A DNA stretch of 64,000 nt from CAIVAT01 sp964473485 (GCA_964473485.1 CAYYPH010000004.1:106428-170427), one strand, 5' to 3'; shown: positions 25,255 to 33,968, counted from the stretch's first letter. The notes: generated by a model from the letters alone, not told the origin. Made by a program: numbers and translations.

Positions 25255-26604
25255 ATGTTTACCTTAATGATTTTTGTGTTCATTATTGGCTACGCGGCCA
25301 TCGCCCTTGAGCATCCGCTGAAAGTCAATAAATCGGCCACCGCCCTTTTCCTTGCTGTGGCGATGTGGGTGCTGTTCGTGATCGGCGGCGAGGGTATCCT
25401 TGTGAGCAATGTTGCTTTCCAGGAATACCTGCTGAAAAACCCGGACGGAAGTTTTTTAGACTGGTTGTCGCACCACGCCTTGCTGGAGCACCTGGGCGAA
25501 ATCTCTGAGATCCTCTTTTTCCTGTTAGGCGCCATGACCATTGTTGAACTGGTCGATTCGCATGAAGGGTTCAGGATCATTACCGATAAAATAACCACCC
25601 GCAACAAGGTGAAACTCCTCTGGGTGATCAGCATCATCACCTTTTTCCTTTCCGCAGTCCTCGACAACCTCACCACCTCCATCGTCATGGTGGCGCTGCT
25701 GCGTAAACTGATCGGCGACCGGAAGGAGCGCTGGTTCTATGCCGGCATGGTGATCATCGCGGCCAACAGCGGCGGGGCTTTCAGCCCGATCGGCGACGTT
25801 ACCACCATCATGTTGTGGATCGGCGGACATGTGACCACGGTAAACATCATTCTCAAGACATTTGTTCCCAGCGTATTATCAATGGTCATTCCGCTGGCTC
25901 TTATCTCCATCTCAATGAAAGGCGAAATCCAGGCGATGCCTGTGAAGGAAAAGGAGCATAAACATGATCCCACGACCGCATTCGAAAGGAACCTGGTTTT
26001 TTATCTCGGTGTCGGTTCGCTGCTGTTCGTACCCATCTTCAAAACCATCACCCACCTCCCCCCATACATCGGAATCCTGCTGGGTCTCAGCGTACTCTGG
26101 ATCGTCACCGAGATCCTGCACAAATCGAAAAACGAAGAATTCAAATCGAAGGTCACGGTGGCCCATGTTCTACGGAAAGTCGACACCCCCAGTGTGCTTT
26201 TCTTTTTAGGTATCCTGCTGGCCGTTTCTGCTCTTCAAACCGTAGGTCATCTCGATCTGCTTGCCCAGACTCTTGACAAGCATGTTGGCAACCTTTACAT
26301 TATCAATGTCATCATTGGTCTTCTTTCAGCTGTTGTCGACAATGTACCCCTGGTCGCCGGGGCCATGGGCATGTACCAGGACACTTTTGTTCCCGATCAT
26401 TATTTCTGGGAAATGTTAGCTTACTGTGCCGGAACCGGCGGCAGTATCCTTATCATCGGTTCAGCCGCAGGCGTGGCTGTTATGGGCATGGAGAAGATCG
26501 ATTTTATCTGGTACCTCAAGAAGATCTCACTCTGGGCCCTGATCGGCTACCTGGCAGGTTCAATCGCCTACTGGGCGATGAGTATTTTTATCTTCCATGC
26601 ATAG
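25255..26604 (+). CDS. nhaD: NhaD-type Na+/H+ antiporter
   Basis: This 449-residue polytopic membrane protein of the ion-transporter superfamily has about 12 helices. Features typical of NhaD are the N-terminal ALEHPLKVNKSATALF, the buried charged stretch SHHALLEHLGEISEILFFLL, LDNLTTSIVMVALLRKLIG, NSGGAFSPIGDVTTIMLWI, and near the end VVDNVPLVAGAMGMYQ with GTGGSILIIGSAAGVAVMG. It exchanges Na+ for H+ across the inner membrane. Placed directly after rnf, it could convert an Rnf-generated Na+ gradient into pH homeostasis or the reverse; the ion used by this Rnf cannot be read from the sequence. Confidence 0.92.
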   Translation: MFTLMIFVFIIGYAAIALEHPLKVNKSATALFLAVAMWVLFVIGGEGILVSNVAFQEYLLKNPDGSFLDWLSHHALLEHLGEISEILFFLLGAMTIVELVDSHEGFRIITDKITTRNKVKLLWVISIITFFLSAVLDNLTTSIVMVALLRKLIGDRKERWFYAGMVIIAANSGGAFSPIGDVTTIMLWIGGHVTTVNIILKTFVPSVLSMVIPLALISISMKGEIQAMPVKEKEHKHDPTTAFERNLVFYLGVGSLLFVPIFKTITHLPPYIGILLGLSVLWIVTEILHKSKNEEFKSKVTVAHVLRKVDTPSVLFFLGILLAVSALQTVGHLDLLAQTLDKHVGNLYIINVIIGLLSAVVDNVPLVAGAMGMYQDTFVPDHYFWEMLAYCAGTGGSILIIGSAAGVAVMGMEKIDFIWYLKKISLWALIGYLAGSIAYWAMSIFIFHA

Positions 26605-26627
26605 CGGGAAAATCGTGACGCAATATA

Positions 26628-26732
26628 ATGAGTGAATGAGTGAATGAGTGAATGAGTGAATGAATGATTGACTGAATAACATTCGTTTTCAATTGTCAAT
26701 TGTCAATTGTCAATTGCCAATTGCCTACTGCC
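26628..26732 (-). repeat. Composite intergenic low-complexity element, reverse polarity
   Basis: On the + strand (GAATGAGT)n comes first (26630-26665), then TTTTCAATTGTCAATTGTCAATTG (26693-26716) and CCAATTGCCTACTGCC. Reversed, this is the same block order as in the other copies. It separates the convergent 3' ends of nhaD and the DUF4097-like gene. Confidence 0.78.
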
Positions 26733-28044
26733 TTATCTCCACTTTTCCTTCGTACATTTTCAGCTTCACCCCGGGGGCCGTGGTTTCATCGCCGCCAACC
26801 TTCACCGCAAGAAATTTGAGTGCTTCGTTCTCTTTATGGTAACGTATTTCGCGAAACAGCTCCCTGCTGAAGTCAAAATCGGTGTACCGCGTGTCGGCAT
26901 CGATCTTGTAAACCACTGCAGGATCGAAAGTGAGGCAGAGCTGGGTGTACTTGCCGTCAAGCTGCAACCCGCTGAAAGACCCGGAAACGTTCTTCACGGT
27001 GATCTTATCTTCGTATGATTCGGTAAATGTCAGTTTTCCTGTGAGCTGTCCAATCGAATATACGCCGTATGATGAGGAAGCCTTCAGGTCGCCCACGGTG
27101 GCCGATATGAGCTTGTTTTCGTATGAAACGGTGAATACCAGCGCCTTGCACGACCTGAAATCCATATCCGTGTATTTCGCCCCGATGGCTACTATGTTGG
27201 CATCACCGGCTGTCAGGTGACACTCATACAGGTCGAACGTGCCCCGGTTGAATGATCCCAGATCAAGCGTGGTGTATTTGGCCGTTGCCGAAACATCGCC
27301 GTGCCGCTTTACCGCGATCTTGTCCTCATAGGCATCGATCTTCAGTGTGCCGGCCGATGCGACGGTAAGGCTCGAATATTTGGCTTCGATGGTCAGATCG
27401 CCGGCGCCGCCGAGGTTCAGGGATGCTTCATACAAATCCATTCTTGCATCTTTCAGCGAATCGAAAGAGGCTTTCCCGTATTTCAGTTTCAGTTTGGTTC
27501 CGGCAGCAATGCTCTTCCCGGTCAGATCACATTCGTAGAGGTCGAGGCTGGTCTCTCCGGCCAGATCGGGCAGGTTTAATTTTCCATAGGCGTTGGAGAT
27601 ACTCAGTGCATTTCCGCGGGGGACGGTGACCACGAAGAACAGGTCAAACTTTTTCAACCGTGCAGTTGTGCCATCGGTAAGTGTAAGCCTGAAACTTCCC
27701 GATACCCTGCCCGTCATCATGGTGTAGAAGCGGGTGTTGAACGACACCTCCTCATTGCCTGTCGAGAAAGCGGCCTTGCGGATGATCCCCAGCACCTTTT
27801 CAACCTCCTCATCATCACCATCGATCACCACCCTGATATCGACCTTCACTGCCATTTTATCCCAGGTGTTCACCGTAACGTCGCCGTTCTTGTTCCCGAA
27901 AACAATCCTGGTTCCGGGCGAAACGGCCGCCTCTTTCGAGATCATTTCCTGCCGTTCATGGAGATTACCTCCTTTCGCCGGTAAAATAAAGATCAGGAGG
28001 AAAGACAGGAGGATCATGTTATCGAAGATTTTCGTTGTTTTCAT
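26725..28044 (-). CDS. Exported DUF4097-like repetitive beta-strand protein
   Basis: This 439-residue protein has a signal peptide (about 1-25) and a repetitive body. A motif with Tyr-Glu and a following beta strand returns many times: LDLYECDL, MDLYEASL, KIDAYEDKI, FDLYECHL, FTVSYENKL, TESYEDKI and finally KMYEGKVEIRQ, alternating with KYxxL or KYGKxxF strands. The pattern suggests a right-handed beta-helix or stacked-strand fold as in DUF4097 (putative adhesin-like) proteins. The opening (EAAVSPGTRIVFGNKNGDVTV) is typical of that group. It follows an ECF sigma factor and a putative anti-sigma protein on the same strand, an arrangement common in Bacteroidota where the DUF4097 protein may act in envelope stress. 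The molecular function is unknown. Confidence 0.8.
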   Translation of the reverse strand: MKTTKIFDNMILLSFLLIFILPAKGGNLHERQEMISKEAAVSPGTRIVFGNKNGDVTVNTWDKMAVKVDIRVVIDGDDEEVEKVLGIIRKAAFSTGNEEVSFNTRFYTMMTGRVSGSFRLTLTDGTTARLKKFDLFFVVTVPRGNALSISNAYGKLNLPDLAGETSLDLYECDLTGKSIAAGTKLKLKYGKASFDSLKDARMDLYEASLNLGGAGDLTIEAKYSSLTVASAGTLKIDAYEDKIAVKRHGDVSATAKYTTLDLGSFNRGTFDLYECHLTAGDANIVAIGAKYTDMDFRSCKALVFTVSYENKLISATVGDLKASSSYGVYSIGQLTGKLTFTESYEDKITVKNVSGSFSGLQLDGKYTQLCLTFDPAVVYKIDADTRYTDFDFSRELFREIRYHKENEALKFLAVKVGGDETTAPGVKLKMYEGKVEIRQ

Positions 28045-28251
28045 TTTGTTTCTTTTTATCCGTGAATAAATGTTTTAGGTTAATTCCAATAAATTTTAAT
28101 TAACTGACTGGCATATCGCGACATTCCCCTGTATTGATGTTGTGGCGGGTACATTTCACTGCCAGGTTACTGAGGCTGGCACAAATAAGACCTATTCAAA
28201 GTACCGGAGAACAACAGGTAGATTTCATTATTTCCGTTAATACACATCTTT

Positions 28252-28815
28252 TCAGATGATCCGGAATTTCGGGAGTGCTTCATCGCGCGAGGTCTTCTCT
28301 ATGCGGTTCAGGGTTTTTTCGATGATCCGTATCTTTTGTTCGTAACACCGGATGATCCCCCTCAGGATCCGTGGATCGGGACCTACTTCCTTCAGATCGG
28401 CCATGTACCGGGCCTGGTGGCGGTCGACCAGCGCCAGTTGTGCCGACAACTCGCGGATCGCGGCCGGGTCGGCACCGGTCTTTTGAACTTCGGCCAGCTT
28501 CTGTTCAACCGCAAAGCTGAAAAGCCGGGCCTCCGACCCTATTTCAGCGCCAGCAAATCCCTGCAGATCGCCGGCCAGGCCCTTTTCAGGCGAACCGGCA
28601 CGCGGCAAGCCGGAAAAAAATATCCAAACGCTCACCGAAAGCAGGATCACAAGAGATGCGGCAATGGCCATGACCTTCCGCCGCAGGCTTTTTTTCCATT
28701 GCAGCTTTCCCGACACCGCCAACCAAACCCGTTCCTCGTCGAAATCCACGTCGATGGCAGGCTTATGCGTCATCAGGAAATTTTCAAACCGGTCGGTGGA
28801 GGGAGGGTGGGTCAT
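28252..28815 (-). CDS. Putative anti-sigma factor, single membrane helix
   Basis: This 187-residue protein has a short cytoplasmic N-terminus (about 1-47, with FDEERVWLAV), one membrane helix (about 48-69) and a periplasmic helical part rich in Glu, Ala and Arg that looks coiled (about 95-185). It has no zinc-binding HxxxCxxC motif, so it is not a ZAS-type anti-sigma factor. The call rests on its position directly downstream of an ECF sigma gene and on its topology. The 207-bp gap to the next gene contains an inverted repeat GTTAATT/AATTAAC (28079-28104) but no clear promoter. Confidence 0.6.
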   Translation of the reverse strand: MTHPPSTDRFENFLMTHKPAIDVDFDEERVWLAVSGKLQWKKSLRRKVMAIAASLVILLSVSVWIFFSGLPRAGSPEKGLAGDLQGFAGAEIGSEARLFSFAVEQKLAEVQKTGADPAAIRELSAQLALVDRHQARYMADLKEVGPDPRILRGIIRCYEQKIRIIEKTLNRIEKTSRDEALPKFRII

Positions 28816-28816
28816 G

Positions 28817-28986
28817 GATATTTGAATGAGTGATTGAGTGAATGAGTGATTTATTGATTGAATGAATGATTGAATGAATGATTGACTGAATGAGTGAATG
28901 AGTGATTTTTTTCCCTATTGCCTATTCCCTATTGCCCATTGCCTGATTTTAAATTTTGACATTTGAATTTTGACATTTGAATTTCA
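28817..28986 (-). repeat. Composite intergenic low-complexity element, reverse polarity
   Basis: On the + strand, (GAATGAGT)n and GAATGATT repeats (28825-28905) are followed by CCCTATTGCCTATTCCC (28912-28943) and then TTTTGACATTTGAATTTTGA repeats (28950-28985). Read on the - strand the block order equals that of the fullest copy at 18338-18488. It fills the gap between the sigma factor and the anti-sigma gene. Confidence 0.8.
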
Positions 28987-28987
28987 A

Positions 28988-29545
28988 TTATTCCCTGTTT
29001 CCAAGCCTTTCCCTCATCAGCCCAAGGGCTCTCCTGTACTGCGACTTCGATGTTGATTCCGAGATGCCCAGCATCGAGGCGATGTCGGAATGCCGGTATC
29101 CTTCGAACAGGTATAGCGCCAGCACCACCCGGGCTCCTTCGGGCAGCGCGCCGATCGATTCCCTGATCTCCTCCGGTCCGATGTTGGGATACCCGGACTG
29201 CTCAGGTTCATCGGCCACGTCGGCCGCATCCAGCGATTCAAACACCACTTTTTTCTTCCGGAGAAAGTTCAGGCACCGGTTTACCACGATCCTCCTGATC
29301 CATGCCCCCGGTGTGCTTTCGCACCGGTAGCCCCCCATCTCCCCGAAGACTCTGACGAAGGCCTCCTGCAGTAGGTCCTCCGCCTCCGCGGGGTCGTTCA
29401 CCATGCGTAGGCACAGGTTGTACATCGGTTTCGCGAAAAGTTTGTACAGCCTGTACTGGGCTACACGGTCACCGGCAATACACTGACGGATAAGTTCGTG
29501 ATTGATATCGGGAACCGGTATGGCCAAACGGTGTTCTTTACTCAT
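28988..29545 (-). CDS. ECF-type RNA polymerase sigma factor
   Basis: This 185-residue sigma-70 family protein has only regions 2 and 4. Region 2 includes LYKLFAKPMYNLCLRMVND and AEDLLQEAFVRVF (about 25-70), the core-binding and -10-recognition helices. Region 4 (about 120-180) has LPEGARVVLALYLFEGYRHS followed by the helix-turn-helix DIASMLGISESTSKSQY. It starts a three-gene unit with a membrane protein and a DUF4097-like protein, and by analogy is held inactive by the membrane protein until an envelope signal arrives. Confidence 0.93.
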   Translation of the reverse strand: MSKEHRLAIPVPDINHELIRQCIAGDRVAQYRLYKLFAKPMYNLCLRMVNDPAEAEDLLQEAFVRVFGEMGGYRCESTPGAWIRRIVVNRCLNFLRKKKVVFESLDAADVADEPEQSGYPNIGPEEIRESIGALPEGARVVLALYLFEGYRHSDIASMLGISESTSKSQYRRALGLMRERLGNRE

Positions 29546-29589
29546 AAAGACACGGAGGAGTCGAAATAGTTGGAACGAAAAAAGAAATT

Positions 29590-29638
29590 TTCAAATTTAT
29601 TTTGAATTTTGAATTTTGACATTTGAATTTTGAATTTC
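29590..29638 (-). repeat. Low-complexity TTTTGAA tract between divergent genes
   Basis: The + strand reads repeats of TTTTGAA and TTTTGACATTTGAA, the first block of the composite element in reverse polarity. It lies between the divergent sigma factor and T9SS-protein genes, and its TTTG words coincide with promoter elements on both strands. Confidence 0.75.
29592..29599 (-). promoter_or_regulatory. Possible -7 element for the sigma-factor gene
   Basis: TAAATTTG on the - strand matches TAnnTTTG. No TTG lies 19-23 nt upstream, so only the -7 part is supported. It sits about 50 nt before the sigma-factor start codon, inside the low-complexity tract. Confidence 0.3.
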
Positions 29639-29652
29639 TCACCATAACTTTG
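29623..29652 (+). promoter_or_regulatory. Promoter of the T9SS repeat protein, -33 inside the repeat tract
   Basis: TTG (29623-29625, part of TTTG) is followed after 19 nt by TAACTTTG (29645-29652), a full match to the Bacteroidota consensus. The -33 TTTG belongs to the low-complexity tract and the -7 element lies just outside it. The start codon is 62 nt downstream. Confidence 0.5.
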
Positions 29653-29714
29653 GGTTTATTTCAGGTTCAACCGATCATTCAGAAGTATATCGCCGATTGA
29701 TCAAAAACAGCACT

Positions 29715-31388
29715 ATGAAAAGTCATGTCTTAATGGTTGCGCTCATCTCCGTTTCGCTCATGATCGCAGGACCTGCCTGTTCCCAGGACCCCGCCTGGCT
29801 ATGGGCCAGAAGTGCCGTGGGCGTTGGGGGGAGTAGTCAGGATAAAGGTTTCTCCGCGACAACCGATGCCTACGGAAACGTATTTTTCGCAGGAACTTTC
29901 CAAAGTAACTCCTTTACCATCGGCTCCTTTACCCTGATCAGGACGGGTACAGGCAATATCTTTCTGGCAAAATACGATGCGGCGGGGAATGTATTATGGG
30001 CGACAACCGCCACCGGAAACGGGTACGATATGCCGTATGCAGTTGCCTCCGATGGATGGGGAAACGTGGTGGTGGCCGGATTATTCTCCAGCCAGGAACT
30101 CACTTTTGGTTCCATCAGCCTTGTCAATGCGGGACTCGACGATGCTTTCATCGTGAAATACGATCCATCCGGAAATGTTTTATGGGCCCGGCAGGCCGGG
30201 GAATATCACAGGGATCATGCAAATGCGGTTGCCGTTGACGGTTCCGGGAATATCCTCTTGGCCGGGGCGTTCAGAAGTACTTCGATCACCTTTGGTTCCA
30301 TCACCATACTGAACCCCTCCTCAGGCTATTACGACGGATTCATCGTAAAATACGATCCCAATGGCAACGTGTTGTGGGCCCGAGGAGCTGACGGGCCTGG
30401 CGACAACCGGCCGATGTCGGTGTCGGCCGACCCGTTGGGAAATGTTTGCATGGCAGGAACGTTCAACGGAAACTACATGACGTTTGATGTCGGCCTGTCG
30501 GTGACCAACAAGGGGCAGGATGATCTGTTCCTGGCAAAATATGAGGGATCCGGAAATGTGCTTTGGGCGAAAAGCGTCGGGGGAACCAACTATGACCAGG
30601 GCAATTCCGTGACGATGGATGGCGCCGGTAATGCATACCTGGCCGGCATGTTCACCAGCGAGACCATCACCTTCGGGACCATTACATTGCTGAACCGCGG
30701 AGGCAATTATAACATGGCGGATATCTGCCTTGCAAAGTACGACAGTGCCGGCAACGTGCTCTGGGCCACCGGTGCCGGAGGCCCTCAGAGCGACCTGGCC
30801 ATGTCCGTCGCCACCGATGCGGAAGGGAACTTTTATGCCACAGGCCATTTTTACAGCGACACATGCATATTTGGATCGGCCAGGCTGGTCAACACCAACT
30901 ACAATGCAGACCTGTTCGTGGTTAAATACAACCCCGCCTGCAGCGTTTTATGGGCCGTCAGGGCCGGGGGAATTTATGATGACAAGGGGAATGCCGTGGC
31001 CCACGGTGCCACCGGCTATCTTTACCTGGCCGGCGACTTCGGCAGCCCGTTCATCGTCTTCGGCGCCGATACCCTTGAAAATTCCGGCAACACCGATATT
31101 TTCCTTGCCAAACTCGACGACAATGTAACGGGGACAAACGAAACAACAGGTTCGCACGGGCTGTCCGTCTTTCCGAATCCAGCCACAGGCAATATTACCA
31201 TTTCGTTTCCTGCAGATGAAACCGGAGGTCACATCACGGTTTATAATCTTCAGGGGCAACTGCTCCTTCAGCAAGCCGTCAACGGAAAAAACAACACGGT
31301 TGATGTAATGATCCTTCCTACAGGATTGTACGTTGTAAAACTCACGTTGAACCATGAGGTTCGTGTTGGGAAGTTCGTTAAAGAATGA
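29715..31388 (+). CDS. Secreted repeat protein with type IX sorting domain
   Basis: This 557-residue protein has a signal peptide (MKSHVLMVALISVSLMIAGP, cleavage near ACSQ) and about seven repeats of roughly 55 residues with the pattern VxDxxGNxxxAGxFxSxxITFGSxTLxN...DxFIVKYDxSGNVLWA, a beta-propeller-like SBBP/delta-60 family arrangement. The C-terminal 80 residues (VFPNPATGNITISF ... LPTGLYVVKLTLNHEVRVGKFVKE) form a type A sorting domain for the type IX secretion system, so the protein is exported through the outer membrane and probably surface-bound. The ATG at 29715 is preferred over a TTG at 29697 because it gives the better signal peptide. The function of the repeats is unknown. Confidence 0.85.
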   Translation: MKSHVLMVALISVSLMIAGPACSQDPAWLWARSAVGVGGSSQDKGFSATTDAYGNVFFAGTFQSNSFTIGSFTLIRTGTGNIFLAKYDAAGNVLWATTATGNGYDMPYAVASDGWGNVVVAGLFSSQELTFGSISLVNAGLDDAFIVKYDPSGNVLWARQAGEYHRDHANAVAVDGSGNILLAGAFRSTSITFGSITILNPSSGYYDGFIVKYDPNGNVLWARGADGPGDNRPMSVSADPLGNVCMAGTFNGNYMTFDVGLSVTNKGQDDLFLAKYEGSGNVLWAKSVGGTNYDQGNSVTMDGAGNAYLAGMFTSETITFGTITLLNRGGNYNMADICLAKYDSAGNVLWATGAGGPQSDLAMSVATDAEGNFYATGHFYSDTCIFGSARLVNTNYNADLFVVKYNPACSVLWAVRAGGIYDDKGNAVAHGATGYLYLAGDFGSPFIVFGADTLENSGNTDIFLAKLDDNVTGTNETTGSHGLSVFPNPATGNITISFPADETGGHITVYNLQGQLLLQQAVNGKNNTVDVMILPTGLYVVKLTLNHEVRVGKFVKE

Positions 31389-31512
31389 TGTTTCACCGGC
31401 TGTCCTTGAAAAATCCCTCAGCAAAGTTGGAAACACTTGGTTCATTGACTTTATTTTATACTATTTTGTATTATGCTGATAATGTTATTGTTGTGCCTGT
31501 GTTGTACCAAGA

Positions 31513-31551
31513 ATAAAAAAGGCCGACAATCTTTTGATTATCAGCCTTTTG
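31513..31551 (-). terminator. Rho-independent terminator after tRNA-Arg
   Basis: On the - strand AAAAGGCTGATAATC (31550-31536) pairs through a four-base loop with GATTGTCGGCCTTTT (31531-31517), using two G-U pairs, and is followed by a T run. On the + strand the same two positions would be C-A mismatches, so the hairpin is better in the direction of the tRNA and metG. Confidence 0.6.
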
Positions 31552-31563
31552 ATTTGTTAAAAG

Positions 31564-31635
31564 TAGCCCCGATAGGAATCGAACCTATATTTAAAGTTTA
31601 GGAAACTTCCGTTCTATCCATTGAACTACAGGGCC
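31564..31635 (-). tRNA. tRNA-Arg, anticodon CCT
   Basis: The 72-nt - strand sequence folds as a tRNA: acceptor stem GGCCCTG/CGGGGCT with discriminator A, D arm containing TAGTTCAATGGATAGAA, anticodon stem GAAGT/ACTTT with loop TTCCTAA (anticodon CCT, reading AGG), and T arm ATAGG-TTCGATT-CCTAT. CCA is not encoded. It lies 31 nt after the metG stop and is followed by a terminator. Confidence 0.93.
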
Positions 31636-31666
31636 ATAAAAAAATGCAAAATGCAAAAATACAGAA

Positions 31667-33760
31667 TTATTTTATATCTGCTCCATTTACAATTCCCTCG
31701 TCGGGAGTCACAAAAAAGAGGGTGCCATCGGGATTCTCAGCCATCAGGATCATCCCCTGCGAATCGATTCCCCTGAGTTTCCGGGGTGCAAGATTAACCA
31801 GAATAGAAACGCGCTTTCCAACGATCTCCTCCGGCTTGAAATAATTGGCGATGCCACTTACTACAACCCGCCGGTCAAGACCGGTATCAATCGTCAGTTT
31901 TAAAAGCTTATCCGCCTTTGCCACTTTCTCGGCCTCCAGGATGGTTCCAGCGCGGATATCCATCTTCGCAAAGTCTTCATATTGAATGTCCTCCTTGCCT
32001 GGCTTGAGAGCTGGAGCAGCCTGTAATGCCTCATTGGTTTTTTTTGTATTCATCAGCCGGCTTACCTGCGTCTGGATCGGCCCGTCCTCTATCTTCTCAA
32101 ACAACAATTCGGGTTGATTCAGCCTATGGCCTGGCTGCAACCAGTTCAACCCTGCTGCCTCCCCCCACCCGAAGAAAGGAATATTCAGCATGTTCCTGAT
32201 TTTTTGAGTGGTAAAGGGTAAAAAAGGCGCTGCAACAACCGACAATTGTGCACAGATTTGCAAGGAAATATTCAATACCGTTCCAACCCTGGCCGGATCA
32301 CTGGCAAACACCTTCCATGGCTCATTGTCGGTAAGGTACTTGTTGCCCAGGCGGGCCAGGTTCATCATCTCCCCCAGTGCCTCGCGGAAACGGTAGGCAT
32401 GAATGCTTGCCGCAATACGTTCCGGGAACTCCTTCATTTTCCGGAGTGTTCCGTAGTCAGTCAAATCCAGTTCGTCAGCAACGCCCCCGTCGGGAACAGA
32501 CATCCCGGTCAGGGTGCCCGCAGAGGGGACTGCTCCGCTGAAATACTTGTGGGTTAGCACCAGCGTCCGGTTCACGAAATTTCCCAGGATGGCCACCAGT
32601 TCGCTATTGTTCTTGGCCTGGAAGTCCTTCCAGGTGAAATCGTTATCCTTCGTTTCCGGGGCATTTGAGGTCAATACATATCGCAACACATCCTGCTTCC
32701 CCGGGAAATCTTCGATGTACTCGTGCAGCCAGACTGCCCAGTTACGCGATGTGGATATCTTATCGCTTTCGAGGTTCAGGAACTCGTTGGCCGGAACATT
32801 CTCAGGCAGGATGTATGTTCCCTCAGCTTTGAGCATCGCCGGAAAAATGATGCAATGGAATACGATATTGTCTTTCCCGATAAAATGAACCAACTTGGTC
32901 TCCGGGTCTTTCCAGTATTTTTCCCACTCAGGGGTCAGTTCACGGGTGGCTGAAATATAACCGATGGGTGCATCAAACCATACATACAGCACCTTTCCCT
33001 CAGCTCCATCCACCGGTACTTTGACTCCCCAGTCCAGGTCGCGGGTCACTGCACGGGGTTGAAGCCCCTGGTCGATCCACGATTTACACTGACCATAAAC
33101 ATTCACCTTCCAGTCCTCCCGGTGGCTCTCAAGGATCCACTCCCTCAGCCAGGGCTCATACTGATCCAACGGCAGGAACCAGTGGCGGGTTTCACGCAGC
33201 ACCGGCTTGTTGCCGCTCAGCACCGACCTGGGTTCAATCAGATCGGTTGCATTGAGTGATGTTCCGCACTTTTCACACTGATCCCCATAGGCGCGGTCGA
33301 AACTGCAGTGAGGACAGGTTCCGGTGATGTACCTGTCGGCAAGGAATTGGCCGGTGACTTCATCATAATACTGTTCTGATACTTTTTCAATGAATTGCCC
33401 GGCATCATACATTTTCCGGAAGAACGCAGAAGCAGTCTCATGATGGATCGCATTGGAAGTCCGCGAATAGATATCAAAGGAGATTCCGAAATCCTCAAAC
33501 GACTGCTTAATGATCTCATGGTACCGGTCTACGATGTCCTGCGGTGTCACCCCCTGCTGCAACGCCTTGATGGTGATCGGAACCCCGTGCTCGTCCGATC
33601 CGCCGATAAAAACCACATCTTCGCCACACATACGCAAAAACCTTGCATATATGTCGGCGGGAATATAAACCCCTGCCAGGTGCCCGATATGAATTGGACC
33701 GTTGGCATAGGGCAGGGCCGAGGTCACGATATACCTCTTGAACTGTTTTGACTGACTCAT
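31667..33760 (-). CDS. metG: Methionyl-tRNA synthetase
   Basis: This enzyme charges tRNA-Met with methionine. The 697-residue protein has the class I signature HIGH (residues 24-27 in NGPIHIGHLAG), a zinc knuckle with C149, C152, C162 and C165, the second signature as KISTS (334-338) in place of KMSKS, the anticodon-binding helical domain, and a C-terminal Trbp111/EMAP-type tRNA-binding domain (about 590-697, DIRAGTILEAEKVAKADKLL ... RGIDSQGMILMA). This is the long dimeric form usual in Bacteroidota. The stop lies close to the tRNA-Arg gene, so both may be made from one transcript. Confidence 0.97.
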   Translation of the reverse strand: MSQSKQFKRYIVTSALPYANGPIHIGHLAGVYIPADIYARFLRMCGEDVVFIGGSDEHGVPITIKALQQGVTPQDIVDRYHEIIKQSFEDFGISFDIYSRTSNAIHHETASAFFRKMYDAGQFIEKVSEQYYDEVTGQFLADRYITGTCPHCSFDRAYGDQCEKCGTSLNATDLIEPRSVLSGNKPVLRETRHWFLPLDQYEPWLREWILESHREDWKVNVYGQCKSWIDQGLQPRAVTRDLDWGVKVPVDGAEGKVLYVWFDAPIGYISATRELTPEWEKYWKDPETKLVHFIGKDNIVFHCIIFPAMLKAEGTYILPENVPANEFLNLESDKISTSRNWAVWLHEYIEDFPGKQDVLRYVLTSNAPETKDNDFTWKDFQAKNNSELVAILGNFVNRTLVLTHKYFSGAVPSAGTLTGMSVPDGGVADELDLTDYGTLRKMKEFPERIAASIHAYRFREALGEMMNLARLGNKYLTDNEPWKVFASDPARVGTVLNISLQICAQLSVVAAPFLPFTTQKIRNMLNIPFFGWGEAAGLNWLQPGHRLNQPELLFEKIEDGPIQTQVSRLMNTKKTNEALQAAPALKPGKEDIQYEDFAKMDIRAGTILEAEKVAKADKLLKLTIDTGLDRRVVVSGIANYFKPEEIVGKRVSILVNLAPRKLRGIDSQGMILMAENPDGTLFFVTPDEGIVNGADIK

Positions 33761-33848
33761 AAATAACCTGTAAACAAAACCACCTGGATTGAGAGTGCTG
33801 TTAAAAGATCGCCTTATTTGCTACTTTCGACTGATAAAAATGAAGGTG

Positions 33849-33856
33849 CAAAGATA
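33849..33856 (-). promoter_or_regulatory. Likely -7 element of the metG promoter
   Basis: TATCTTTG on the - strand fits TAnnTTTG exactly, about 90 nt before the metG start codon. No clear TTG is found 19-21 nt upstream. No T-box or other leader structure is evident in between. Confidence 0.4.
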
Positions 33857-33906
33857 TGAAATTCCGGGGTTTCATGACCTGTCAACGAGAGAGGCCATGA
33901 TTGAGA

Positions 33907-33937
33907 TTGCAGGGTATCGATACATGAACTAAATTTG
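33907..33937 (+). promoter_or_regulatory. Promoter of the GH92 gene
   Basis: TTG (33907-33909) is followed after 20 nt by TAAATTTG (33930-33937), a full match to the Bacteroidota promoter pattern. The start codon lies 31 nt further on. Confidence 0.6.
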
Positions 33938-33968
33938 CCTCCCTGCTTCATTATCCTGTCAGTGTATT

